Shown here: piece after piece, positions 1-7,029 of the stretch | Layout: each line of letters begins with the position of its first letter | Position numbering within the stretch: position 1 is the first letter of the stretch | Origin: JANWHF01 sp036276235 | Lineage (GTDB): Bacteria; Planctomycetota; Phycisphaerae; Tepidisphaerales; Tepidisphaeraceae | Length of the DNA stretch: 36,573 nucleotides | Reading direction: 5' to 3' | NCBI GenBank assembly: GCA_036276235.1 | Contig: DATBDZ010000356.1 | Location: 1-36,573, forward strand | Translations under genes and position numbers: made by a program | Notes under the pieces: generated by a model | Databases searched by the model: none | The model's input: only the letters and a program-made list of their open reading frames with translations | What the model was told of the DNA's origin: nothing

Positions 1-2
1 GG

Positions 3-245
3 GAGCCGATCGGGAAGAATGCCCGTCTTCTCTATGAAAAACTGTTATCGCTTCCGCAGCATCAAGCCATGATCACGTCTGAAATCTTAGATTGGTTCAT
101 GTCGCAAAAAATCATAATTAGCGAAGACGTGCTGCGGAAAGAAATCCTCCCGCAACTCAATCTCTACGGCATCAAAAACAAGCCGCGAATCGGCTACTTC
201 ATCCCCGCTTCCGCACGTCCACAATCCGGCGATACCCCCCGCTAA
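3..245 (+). CDS. 3' end of an unidentified gene
   Basis: An open frame enters from the left edge and runs 80 codons to a TAA at 243-245. It has believable composition, with alternating hydrophobic and charged residues (EKLLSL, MITSEILDWF, IIISEDVLRKEILPQL). The C-terminal end has LYGIKNKPRIGYF followed by a polar tail. The 5' part lies outside the window. The residues suggest a small alpha/beta or winged-helix type fold, but I do not recognise a family. It is co-directional with the replication genes that follow, so it probably belongs to the same element. Confidence 0.55.
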   Translation, partial: EPIGKNARLLYEKLLSLPQHQAMITSEILDWFMSQKIIISEDVLRKEILPQLNLYGIKNKPRIGYFIPASARPQSGDTPR

Positions 246-299
246 GACCCCCGGCATAACCCCCGCAACCTTCCCGCTGGATTTGGTCCCATTGGGCCG

Positions 300-512
300 A
301 TGCAGCACGCGCAGACAGTTTTGCCGCTCGGAGCAATGGCTCGGTTGGCACGGATTCCGTCGAAGTGGCTGCGCGAGCAAGCCGAGGCGGGGACTATCCC
401 CCACCTGAACGCGGCGGGGCAACTGCTCTTTAATCCCGAGATCGTCAATCAATACCTCGTGTCGCTGGCCTCTGCGCGCAAGGCAGAAGGGGCGGTTGCA
501 GTCCGTGACTAA
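300..512 (+). CDS. Small helix-turn-helix protein, excisionase/MerR-like
   Basis: This 70-residue protein contains one HTH_17/MerR-type DNA-binding unit. The first helix covers LPLGAMARLARI, the recognition helix SKWLREQAEAG, and the wing TIPHLNAAGQLLFNPEIV. The pattern (W-L-R/K-x2-A-x2-G-x-I/V-P-x-L-x2-G-x3-LF) is the one seen in excisionases and small phage regulators. It starts at the ATG after a weak ribosome site and overlaps the next small gene. Just upstream of the replication genes, it could be the directionality factor for the serine recombinase at the far end or an early regulator; which one cannot be told from sequence. Confidence 0.72.
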   Translation: MQHAQTVLPLGAMARLARIPSKWLREQAEAGTIPHLNAAGQLLFNPEIVNQYLVSLASARKAEGAVAVRD

Positions 513-687
513 TCCCGTCGTCAAATCTCAGGCAGACGATCGGCTGGTCTGTGCATTAGTGGAAATGTTGACGCCGAGCGTGGTGAAGGCGTGGAAGGAC
601 AACAAAAAACGGCCGCTCGGAAACGCCGCCAAAGCAATCCGAGACAGCCGCGAAGGATCGACAGATGGTAGCAACCGAAAAAACTGA
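505..687 (+). CDS. Small basic protein of unknown function
   Basis: A 60-codon frame fills the gap between the HTH gene and the primase gene. The GTG at 505 is preferred over the TTG at 496 because GAAGGGG lies about ten bases upstream. It overlaps the HTH gene by 8 bases and the primase gene by 23, as in a compact phage operon. The protein has a hydrophobic helix near residues 13-24 and a lysine/arginine-rich C-terminal half (KAWKDNKKR ... AIRDSRE), which suggests nucleic-acid or protein binding. No family is recognised, and it could be a chance frame, though nothing better explains this stretch. Confidence 0.45.
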   Translation: MTNPVVKSQADDRLVCALVEMLTPSVVKAWKDNKKRPLGNAAKAIRDSREGSTDGSNRKN

Positions 688-1222
688 ATCAACCGAGCCG
701 ATCATCTGCCGCGATATCACGTGCTTCGCGCACGTGCCGGAAGATTTAATCACGCTTCGCCAGTGGGTTCTGTGGCAATACGAAGAGCGCGACGGCAAGA
801 AAACGAAAGTGCTCTACGGCATCAATGGACGCCGCGCCAAGTCGAATGTGCCGACGACGTGGAGCAGCTACAGCGAAGTCTTAGAGTGCTACCGCGACGG
901 CTCGCCAGCATCGGACGGCATCGGCTTTGTGTTTCTCGACGGAGGCGGTCTTGTCGGTATCGACATCGATAACTGCATAAATGCCGATGGCACATTCAAG
1001 GCTTGGGCGGAGCCGATCTATCGAAAGATTGCCACCGATGCCTATTGTGAGATTTCACCATCCGGCAACGGATTGAAACTGTGGACGCGGGGCACGCTGC
1101 CCGGGGGCAAGGGGCGGCGCAAGAGCGGGCTGGGTGACGATCGCAAAGGCGCGATCGAAATGTATCAGCGTCTCAGGTTTTTTACTGTGACCGGCCGGCG
1201 GTTTCAGGGGGTGACGGCATGA
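665..1222 (+). CDS. PrimPol-type primase domain protein (N-terminal half of a split primase-helicase)
   Basis: This protein resembles the archaeo-eukaryotic-type primase-polymerase domain of phage and plasmid replication proteins such as the NrS-1 group. It would make primers or DNA for element replication. Visible motifs are a metal-binding GIDIDNCI around residues 98-105, a YCEISPSGNGLKLW segment around 127-140, and the closing IEMYQRLRFFTVTGRRF near the C-terminus. At 185 residues it stops where related proteins continue into a helix-bundle domain. That continuation is encoded by the next gene, in the -1 frame with a 4-base ATGA overlap. A Shine-Dalgarno-like GAAGGATC precedes the ATG. The catalytic motifs look intact. 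Confidence 0.8.
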   Translation: MVATEKTESTEPIICRDITCFAHVPEDLITLRQWVLWQYEERDGKKTKVLYGINGRRAKSNVPTTWSSYSEVLECYRDGSPASDGIGFVFLDGGGLVGIDIDNCINADGTFKAWAEPIYRKIATDAYCEISPSGNGLKLWTRGTLPGGKGRRKSGLGDDRKGAIEMYQRLRFFTVTGRRFQGVTA

Positions 1223-3003
1223 TTGCCGAAGCCGCCAACCTTAACGAAGTGTATGCCGAGCAGTTCCCGCCGCGCGTGGAAGTGAAGGGGCCCGCGTCGG
1301 GCGTCGGGATGAATGCCGATGCCTCCGCGATATTGGACAAGGCACGCAACGCCGACAACGGCAGCAAGTTCTGCAAGCTGTTCGACCGCGGCGATATTTC
1401 GGATTATGCAGGTGACGATTCCCGCGCCGATCAGGCGCTGGTGAATATGATCGTCTTCTGGACAGGGCCGGACCGGGGGCTGGCCGATCAATTATTTCGT
1501 TTGTCCGCGCTCTGCCGCGACAAGTGGCTAAAGCGCCCCGACTACCGCGAAGCGACGATCGGCAACGCAATCGCACTCGGAAAGTTCTACGACCCAAACC
1601 ACGGCAAAACAAAGGTTTACGACCCCGTGCCGGACCTGGGGGATGCTCACGCGGCGGGGGCGGCGGATGAGGCGGCGGACAATTCTTTCGTTAATTCCGT
1701 TTCTTTAGTCCCTACTTCTGAAAAAGAGTGGCCTGAACTCCACGTTGATGCCTTACATGGTCTTCCTGGGGCGTTTGTTGTTCAGACTGAACCGCATACA
1801 GAAGCGGATCCCGCAGCGGTTCTAATCCAGCTATTGGCATCGTTTGGTAGCGCCGCTGGTCGAAATGCCTACTTTGTTGCTGGTGGTTCCCGTCACTATC
1901 CGAATCTCTATGCGACGTTGGTCTGTAGAACGTCGAAGGGACGCAAGGGAACATCGTGGGCGGTTGCTAAACATCCCTTTGAGCGCATTGATCCTGATTG
2001 GCTCAACAACTGTGTCAATTCCGGTCTGTCTTCTGGTGAAGGTTTGATCTGGCAAGTACGCGATCCAATCGAGAAGCGCGTTGCAGTCAAAGCGAAGGGA
2101 AGACCTACAGGGGAATATGACACGGTGATTGAAGACGATGGAATTCCAGATAAGCGTCTGATGGTTCTGGAATCTGAATTTGCCAATGTGCTGAAGGTGA
2201 TGCAGCGCGATGGCAACACCGTGTCAGCAGTCATCCGCAACGCATGGGACAATGGCAATCTCAAATCGATGGTCAAGAATTCGCCAGCGTGTGCTACATC
2301 GGCTCACGTCAGCATCATCGGCCATATCACCTTCGATGAACTTCGCCGCTACATGGATCGCACTGAAGCCGCCAATGGGCTTGGCAATCGCTTCCTTTGG
2401 GCCTTAGTGCGCAGGAGTAAATGTCTTCCTGAAGGTGGTGACCTTCAGTCCGAAGACTTTTCTGATTTGTATGACCGGATGAATGCAGCTCTGAGCAACG
2501 CCAAGACCGCTTCTCTCATCACACGCGATTCGGCAGCAAAAGAACTGTGGGCATCGATCTACCCAACTCTGTCGGAAGGTCAACCGGGAATGACCGGAGC
2601 GCTTACAAGCCGCTCTGAAGCTCAGGTAATGCGTCTGGCGATGATCTACGCCTTGATGGATGAACAGCGAATGATCCGTCTTCCACATCTGAAGGCAGGC
2701 ATAGCGCTGTGGAACTATTGCGAGTCTTCAGTCCGTTACATCTTTGGTTCAAGTATGGGTGACCCGGTAGCGGATGAACTGCTCCAAGCATTGCGAGCAC
2801 GTCCAGAGGGAATGACCCGAACTGAGATCAGCCAGCACTTCGCCAACAACCGAGAGGCAGCACAGATTAGCAACGCGTTGATGGCAATGTCAGAGCGTGG
2901 CTTAGTCCGCATGAAGAAGGAAGAAGGTCAGGGAAAAGGTCGTAAGCCAGAGCGGTGGTTTTCTGTCTATGGGACGAAACAAACGAAACAAACGAAAGAA
3001 TAG
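1219..3003 (+). CDS. Helix-bundle plus DUF3987-like helicase (C-terminal half of a split primase-helicase)
   Basis: The first 30 residues (AEAANLNEVYAEQFPP) read like the natural continuation of the upstream primase. Residues about 35-120 resemble the NrS-1-type helix-bundle domain (ILDKARNADNGSKF, LFDRGD, ALVNMIVFWTG, DQLFRLSALCRDKW, ATIGNAI). After an acidic linker around residues 135-155, a DUF3987-like ATPase follows. It has LATLVC-type beta strands and a modified P-loop (TSKGRKGTS, about residue 239). The last 80 residues form a winged helix (MTRTEISQHFANNREAAQISNAL) and a Lys/Thr tail coded by a 9-base repeat. Codon use and GC content drop visibly after about position 1680, suggesting a mosaic junction. 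It is probably the replicative helicase/loader of the element. Confidence 0.75.
   Translation: MIAEAANLNEVYAEQFPPRVEVKGPASGVGMNADASAILDKARNADNGSKFCKLFDRGDISDYAGDDSRADQALVNMIVFWTGPDRGLADQLFRLSALCRDKWLKRPDYREATIGNAIALGKFYDPNHGKTKVYDPVPDLGDAHAAGAADEAADNSFVNSVSLVPTSEKEWPELHVDALHGLPGAFVVQTEPHTEADPAAVLIQLLASFGSAAGRNAYFVAGGSRHYPNLYATLVCRTSKGRKGTSWAVAKHPFERIDPDWLNNCVNSGLSSGEGLIWQVRDPIEKRVAVKAKGRPTGEYDTVIEDDGIPDKRLMVLESEFANVLKVMQRDGNTVSAVIRNAWDNGNLKSMVKNSPACATSAHVSIIGHITFDELRRYMDRTEAANGLGNRFLWALVRRSKCLPEGGDLQSEDFSDLYDRMNAALSNAKTASLITRDSAAKELWASIYPTLSEGQPGMTGALTSRSEAQVMRLAMIYALMDEQRMIRLPHLKAGIALWNYCESSVRYIFGSSMGDPVADELLQALRARPEGMTRTEISQHFANNREAAQISNALMAMSERGLVRMKKEEGQGKGRKPERWFSVYGTKQTKQTKE
2974..3000 (+). 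repeat. Three 9-base direct repeats at the helicase 3' end
   Basis: The unit ACGAAACAA occurs at 2974, 2983 and, with one change, 2992, coding for the Thr-Lys-Gln tail of the helicase gene. It could be an iteron-like site or simple replication slippage; three units are too few to decide. Confidence 0.6.
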
Positions 3004-3008
3004 AAATC

Positions 3009-3248
3009 GTGGTTGATTGGGCATTCATTTTGACCGGCAGCAACGGCACCAGCGAGCCAGAACGCGAGCGCGTGCAGAGCTTCCTGAAGAAGATCGGCAG
3101 GCATTACGGCTTGCGTGTCGCCTTCGCGCCCGTTGCTCAGGACTCACGAGCCGACGATCAGCCGCACATCCGGACGCCGAAAGCCTCGACGCGTCAGCGG
3201 GGCAGCAAACGCAAGCAAAAGGCATCGGAGCAGGAGGCATCGGTATGA
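3009..3248 (+). CDS. Small hypothetical protein
   Basis: A 79-codon frame from the GTG at 3009, five bases after the helicase stop. The N-terminal half is compact (DWAFILTGSNGTSEPERERV then QSFLKKIGRHYGLRVAF) and could fold as a small alpha/beta domain. The C-terminal half is a basic, disordered-looking tail rich in Arg, Lys, Ser and Gln. Its stop overlaps the ATG of the next frame, so translation may be coupled. Similar small proteins often sit next to phage replication genes, but no function can be assigned. Confidence 0.5.
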   Translation: MVDWAFILTGSNGTSEPERERVQSFLKKIGRHYGLRVAFAPVAQDSRADDQPHIRTPKASTRQRGSKRKQKASEQEASV

Positions 3249-3538
3249 GACTGCCACCATCGATATGGGCCGGGACCGTTGCCGTCTGTCGGTTGCCAGT
3301 TGTGCTACCGCCGCACCGAACCTGCCGTGTGCTGGGGTCGCGGCTCGTGGTCGCCATCGGAGATGAAGGGCGCGAGCGGCCGAGCGCCAAATGCAGCCGT
3401 TTTGGAAGGGTACGGGGGGACGGCTGGCGCGACGGGGGGCGGCCTAGGTTCTTTCCAGTACAGCCGCCAGGCAGGGTGGAGTGCTTGCTCGGCTCAAAAG
3501 AGTTTCGTCGTCAAAACGACATCCGCAATGCAACTTGA
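3245..3538 (+). CDS. Possible small gene, reading frame uncertain
   Basis: The ATG at 3245 has the best ribosome site in this area (AGGAGG, 7 bases upstream) and overlaps the preceding stop as ATGA. However, the product from this frame (97 residues, Arg/Pro/Gly-rich) looks unconvincing. The +1 frame from a TTG at 3279 to a TAA at 3572 gives a more protein-like product. It has a C-x2-C...C arrangement (GCQLCYRRTEPAVCWGRGSW) that could be a zinc finger. A frameshift between the good start and that frame is possible. I record the region as probably coding with the frame unresolved. Confidence 0.3.
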   Translation: MRLPPSIWAGTVAVCRLPVVLPPHRTCRVLGSRLVVAIGDEGRERPSAKCSRFGRVRGDGWRDGGRPRFFPVQPPGRVECLLGSKEFRRQNDIRNAT

Positions 3539-3559
3539 AACAGAAACAGGCAACGCAAA

Positions 3560-4081
3560 ATGTTCTACCTAACCAACAAACCCGACCGACCGACCGCGAT
3601 CAGGACCGCCCGCGCACTTGCCGAGCTGGTAGGTCGCGACCCGGCCACCGTCTGCCGCTGGCTTGCCGATGAGCGCTGGCGGTTCGGCAAAGCGCCGTGG
3701 TCGTCCGATCAGTTGCCGGCCATCCGCCAATGGATCGCCTCAGAGCTTCGGACCGGCCCCGACCCGGTTCTACAGCCGTTGCGCGCCACCAAGTTGCGGG
3801 AGCAGGTTCGGCAGATCAGGGCGCAGGCCGACGCCGCCGAGACACAACTGGCCCGCGAGCGTGCCGCCCTACATGACCGGGAGGAGTGTCGCCTTGAATC
3901 CATCCGCCGCGCTCGCCTCTATCGCCGTGGCGTTGCCGGTGTCGCAGGGCAGGCAGCAGAGCTTGCGGTGACGTGCGGGTTGCCAGCAGGGGCCGCGGCG
4001 AAGCTACAGCGTGAAGTGCAGGGCATCATTGACCGCGCCTTGCAGTTCGTCGTCGGCGCGGAAGTGGAGGCGGAGTTATGA
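3560..4081 (+). CDS. Nu1-like HTH protein (possible terminase small subunit)
   Basis: A 173-residue protein with an N-terminal HTH (TARALAELVGRDPATVCRWL, residues about 15-36) and a following basic wing. A long charged helix (ATKLREQVRQIRAQADAAETQLARE) comes next. The C-terminal helical end (LAVTCGLPAGAAAKLQREVQGIIDRAL) resembles the LP-x2-LA ending of Nu1/terminase small-subunit-like proteins. In phages such proteins bind the packaging site and recruit the large terminase. No large subunit follows here, so its role may be altered, or it may be a general DNA-binding regulator. The assignment to packaging is inference. Confidence 0.55.
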   Translation: MFYLTNKPDRPTAIRTARALAELVGRDPATVCRWLADERWRFGKAPWSSDQLPAIRQWIASELRTGPDPVLQPLRATKLREQVRQIRAQADAAETQLARERAALHDREECRLESIRRARLYRRGVAGVAGQAAELAVTCGLPAGAAAKLQREVQGIIDRALQFVVGAEVEAEL

Positions 4082-4188
4082 CCGGCCAAATGTATGCGAA
4101 AGAAAGGGTATACCGGGGGTGGGTCCCCGCCGGGGGGCTTCGGGTCCCCTGCCGGCCGCCACCCGTATGCGAACGCAGAACCGGCTAA
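4078..4188 (+). CDS. Possible 36-residue coupled peptide
   Basis: The ATG at 4078 overlaps the upstream stop as ATGA and has GGAGG seven bases before it. The product is Pro/Gly/Arg-rich with two cysteines (VPCRPPPVCERRTG at the end). The codons are not distinctive, and the DNA here is full of GC-rich complementary blocks (GGGTCCCC, GCCGGGGGG), so the signal may instead be a structured leader. Weak call. Confidence 0.25.
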   Translation: MTGQMYAKERVYRGWVPAGGLRVPCRPPPVCERRTG

Positions 4189-4256
4189 AAACATTCACTC
4201 GCATCAGATCAATTCCCGCAGTTGATTGACGCAAAAACGCCACAAAGGGCGCAGCG

Positions 4257-4880
4257 ATGCTAACGATTTCCCCAAATCCTCTCCTCCTCGACCGCGAGCA
4301 GCGCGAGCTCGCCAGCAAGACGGTCCTGCGCCGCCAGAGTGGCAAGCGCCGGATGGTCAGCGCGTTGCAAGCCAGGAACGCAGTGCGCGACATCGCGGAA
4401 CTGCCCGCGCTCGAGGAATCGCTGCATTGTGTCTGTCGCGGAAATTTTCCACTTTGGAGCATCGTCCCGGCTTCCCCGAAACTCGCCGCGCCGGCCACAA
4501 TCACCGCGCTCTATCTCGCAACTTTGGGATTCTCATCGAGCAACGCCGCCGATTTGTTTGAGCTGATGGACGCCGGCCAGATCAAAACCGTTGCCATCGT
4601 CGCGTCGGTTTTCTTTCAGCGGCAGAACCCCAAAGAGTACGGCATGATGGACGCCGGGATCAGGGAGCGCGGGCAGCGACTGGTTGCACTGCGCAGCCAC
4701 GCCAAAGTTATCGCGTTCAGCCTCAGCGATGGGCGACAGTTCGCAGTTGAATCGTCGGCGAACCTTCGCAGTTGTCGGAACCTTGAGCAGTTCAGTTTCA
4801 CTCAGTCGCCATCGCTCTACCAGTTCCACCGCGATTGGATCGAGCAGGTAATCAGCGCCGCCGGCAAGGGGGCGCGATGA
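4257..4880 (+). CDS. Phospholipase-D-like (single HKD) protein
   Basis: A 207-residue protein whose centre reads as a PLD-fold half. A helix/strand segment (ATITALYLATLGFSSSNAADLF), the strand IKTVAIVASVFF and a GQRLVALRSHAKVIAFSLSDG block carry the H-x-K pair (HAKV, about residue 148). ESSANLRSCRNLEQFSF follows, corresponding to the usual G-S-x-N motif, and FHRDWIEQVI closes the protein. The aspartate that normally follows H-x-K is not in place (VIAFS), so activity is uncertain. Such single-HKD proteins would dimerise to form an active site for phosphodiester cleavage or transfer. AAAGGGCG precedes the ATG, and the stop overlaps the next start as ATGA. It sits between two Nu1-like genes. Confidence 0.6.
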   Translation: MLTISPNPLLLDREQRELASKTVLRRQSGKRRMVSALQARNAVRDIAELPALEESLHCVCRGNFPLWSIVPASPKLAAPATITALYLATLGFSSSNAADLFELMDAGQIKTVAIVASVFFQRQNPKEYGMMDAGIRERGQRLVALRSHAKVIAFSLSDGRQFAVESSANLRSCRNLEQFSFTQSPSLYQFHRDWIEQVISAAGKGAR

Positions 4881-5188
4881 GCACCGCGATCACCAAAGCC
4901 AAACCGTCGGCCGGTCAGTTGGAACAAGTCCGGAAGTGGATTGTCGCCGGTGGGTCCGAGCAGGAGATCATCGAAGCGATCGCCACCACCTACCCGGATG
5001 CCAAGGCGCGGCCGCTCATTGTTGAGGCCATGGCCGTCATCGCGAAGAGCGCTGACGCCGACAAGGAAATTGTGAAGGGCTGGGCAATCGAAGCGACCAG
5101 GAGCATCTACCAAATTGCCAGAGAAGTCGGCGACCACGCCACAGCGTTGCGCGCGATCCGCCAGATTCAGGACTTGTCCGAGAGATAA
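4877..5188 (+). CDS. Small all-helical protein, unknown
   Basis: A 103-residue protein translationally coupled to the PLD-like gene (ATGA overlap) and ending one base before the next start. It is predicted almost entirely helical: LEQVRKWIVAGGSEQEIIEAIATTYP is a short helix-turn-helix-like unit, followed by GWAIEATRSIYQIAREVGDHATALRAIRQIQDL. The latter amphipathic segment resembles the oligomerisation helices in some terminase small subunits and phage adaptor proteins. I do not recognise a family. Its position between two Nu1-like genes suggests a packaging or regulatory partner. Confidence 0.6.
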   Translation: MSTAITKAKPSAGQLEQVRKWIVAGGSEQEIIEAIATTYPDAKARPLIVEAMAVIAKSADADKEIVKGWAIEATRSIYQIAREVGDHATALRAIRQIQDLSER

Positions 5189-5189
5189 G

Positions 5190-5780
5190 ATGTTCGAGCG
5201 AAACAGACAACCCGAGGCAACCGGCTGGCTCACTTTGGAAGAGTGCGCGGCGGCGGTCGACGTGACGCCACAAGGTTTTAGCAAAACCTTTCGCCCACAC
5301 GCGCCGCCGTCCGCAGTTCGCAACGCTGGCAAGAAAGGCGTCTTGATCCACTTCCGCCAGATGCTCGACGCCTACATTGCTGACCGCATCGCCAAAGCGC
5401 CACCCAGGACAGGGGATCCACTGATGGACGTTCCCGACTCCTCGCCCGCGCTGGAACGGTGGCGATTGGCGCGGGCGGAAATGGAAGAGATCGCGCTTGC
5501 CGAGAAGAAGCATGAAGTTGTCGCCATAGCTGTCATGCGGCCGGGAATGAACACGTTGATAAGCGTGATGCGGAACGTCGCCGAGCGACTGCAAAGGCAA
5601 TTCGGCAATGAAGCCAGCGACATCTACAACGAGGGCATTGATGAAGCGATCAAAGCGTGTGACCGAATGTTCGACCAGCTCACCGGCAAGCCCGGACCCG
5701 CACACGAAAGCAGCGATCAAGTTAATCAAAAAGTGGACGGCCGCCATGAAGGTGAAGCTTCCAACGAACAAAAAAACTAA
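5190..5780 (+). CDS. Second Nu1-like HTH protein (terminase-small-subunit-like)
   Basis: A 196-residue protein with an N-terminal HTH (TGWLTLEECAAAVDVTPQGF, residues about 10-30). A basic wing follows (HAPPSAVRNAGKKGVLIHFRQ), then a central charged helix (RWRLARAEMEEIALAEKKHEVV). The C-terminal helical domain (MRPGMNTLISVMRNVAERLQ and YNEGIDEAIKACDRMF) has the overall plan of Nu1-type small terminases: a lysine/glutamate helix, then a region that scaffolds the large subunit. The tail is hydrophilic. It is a second, divergent copy of the architecture at 3560-4081. No large terminase is visible downstream. Confidence 0.6.
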   Translation: MFERNRQPEATGWLTLEECAAAVDVTPQGFSKTFRPHAPPSAVRNAGKKGVLIHFRQMLDAYIADRIAKAPPRTGDPLMDVPDSSPALERWRLARAEMEEIALAEKKHEVVAIAVMRPGMNTLISVMRNVAERLQRQFGNEASDIYNEGIDEAIKACDRMFDQLTGKPGPAHESSDQVNQKVDGRHEGEASNEQKN

Positions 5781-5808
5781 CCGCCGGTGAACCGGCAAAA
5801 GGATAACG

Positions 5809-6816
5809 ATGTTGAAGTTTTTGAAGACCCTGACAGACAAGCGACAAGAGCGCGAGATCGACCGACGCGAGCAATACGAATCACTCTTGCATCGAGCCGC
5901 CAGCAAAGACGACCTGAGCGCCGATGAGTCAATCGAACTCGACGCGCTCCATGCGGACTTCGGAGCCGGCGAAGACCTTGCGACCATCGCGGCCGCGATC
6001 AGCGAATACCGCCAGCTATCCGCCGTCGCCGCGCAGATTGCCAGGTTGCAGAAGGACAAGACGAAAGCCGAATCAGCGGTCGATGAGCACGACGCCGCGA
6101 GCAAGCGCATCGAGCACGAGCGACGCGCCGAGGACGAGCGGCGAACGAAGCAACGCCAATCGCTTTCAAGTGCGCGGAGCGCGGCACAGCAGACCGTGAA
6201 GGAAGCCGAAGCCGCCATCGATCGCCGCGCCGCTATCGAAGCGAAGTATTGGCAGTTGCTCAAAGTGGCCGACCCGGCGATTGCCCAGGGCAAAGCAGCC
6301 GTCGCGCAGGCCGCCGAGGATGCAGCGCGTCCAGTTGTGGTGGGGATCGCCTTGACCGACACCGACGCCTGCCTTGATCTGGCTCGCTACATCGGGACTT
6401 CCGGCCGCTTCGAGCTTGACGGACATCCGATCCTTGCCGGCGAAGGCATCGACGAAGACCAACGCCGTGAGCTGGAGCGATTCATCCGCGCTGTTGACGC
6501 AGGCGACATTGACCTGAAAAGCGCCAGATTCTTGCGGAAGAGCTTCGGCAATTATCGCCAGCCGTGCGCGGACCTGCGCGACAAGACGACGGTCGTCTTC
6601 GATGATGTGATGAACAACCTGAAATACAGCCCCGGGCGCTGGCGTGAATTCGATCGCCCCTACGTTCTACATCCGGGCCCAGGCAGCACGGTTAAGGGAT
6701 ACCGCGCGATGGTTGCCGAGATCAGCGCCGCGATCGCTCGCGCAAAGGGCGCGTCGCATTCACAGGAGCAGGCCGCGATGCGTGAATCGCGACAGACGGT
6801 AAATGCAAATTGGTAA
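5809..6816 (+). CDS. Coiled-coil protein of unknown function
   Basis: A 335-residue protein preceded by AAGGAT six bases before the ATG. Residues about 60-155 form long Ala/Glu/Arg-rich helices typical of coiled coils (IARLQKDKTKAESAVDEHDA, RRAEDERRTKQRQSLSSARS). From about residue 175 a more globular part begins (ARPVVVGIALTDTDACLDLA, FELDGHPILAGEGIDEDQR) and ends with helical segments. There is no signal peptide or membrane segment. It stands where a standard phage would have terminase, portal or head genes, so it could be a head scaffold, a satellite-specific protein, or unrelated cargo. No family is recognised. Confidence 0.7.
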   Translation: MLKFLKTLTDKRQEREIDRREQYESLLHRAASKDDLSADESIELDALHADFGAGEDLATIAAAISEYRQLSAVAAQIARLQKDKTKAESAVDEHDAASKRIEHERRAEDERRTKQRQSLSSARSAAQQTVKEAEAAIDRRAAIEAKYWQLLKVADPAIAQGKAAVAQAAEDAARPVVVGIALTDTDACLDLARYIGTSGRFELDGHPILAGEGIDEDQRRELERFIRAVDAGDIDLKSARFLRKSFGNYRQPCADLRDKTTVVFDDVMNNLKYSPGRWREFDRPYVLHPGPGSTVKGYRAMVAEISAAIARAKGASHSQEQAAMRESRQTVNANW

Positions 6817-7029
6817 TTCTTGCGTCCCGTCGCGAAAACCAATCGCGGCGGCCGGTATCAGCGCCTGAGCCGGTCAAGGGGCAGGCTTTTGAAGGAGCCT
6901 CCTCCTGTCGCATGCGCGACCATGCGGTTCACCCAGCCCATCGGGCGCAGTCGCAATCCCGCAGACGGTTAACAGCCGTCGGCGGGGAATGAAAGCTTTA
7001 ACAGCGGCAACAGCCGCAAGGAAATAAAA

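Noticed and set aside
1..300. Left attachment site of the element
   Set aside because: No copy of the tRNA-fMet 3' segment (GGAGGATTCGAACCTCC or its complement) is present near the left edge.
1190..1225. Classical -1 programmed frameshift heptamer at the primase/helicase junction
   Set aside because: The GGGGG run allows P-site slippage, but the A-site codon GTG would not re-pair as GGT, so no X-XXY-YYZ site exists. I keep only the weaker slippage possibility.
5037..6362. Long minus-strand frame opposite two element genes
   Set aside because: Its Ser/Ala/Arg-rich composition is the typical shadow of high-GC coding DNA, and the plus-strand frames have ribosome sites and operon spacing.
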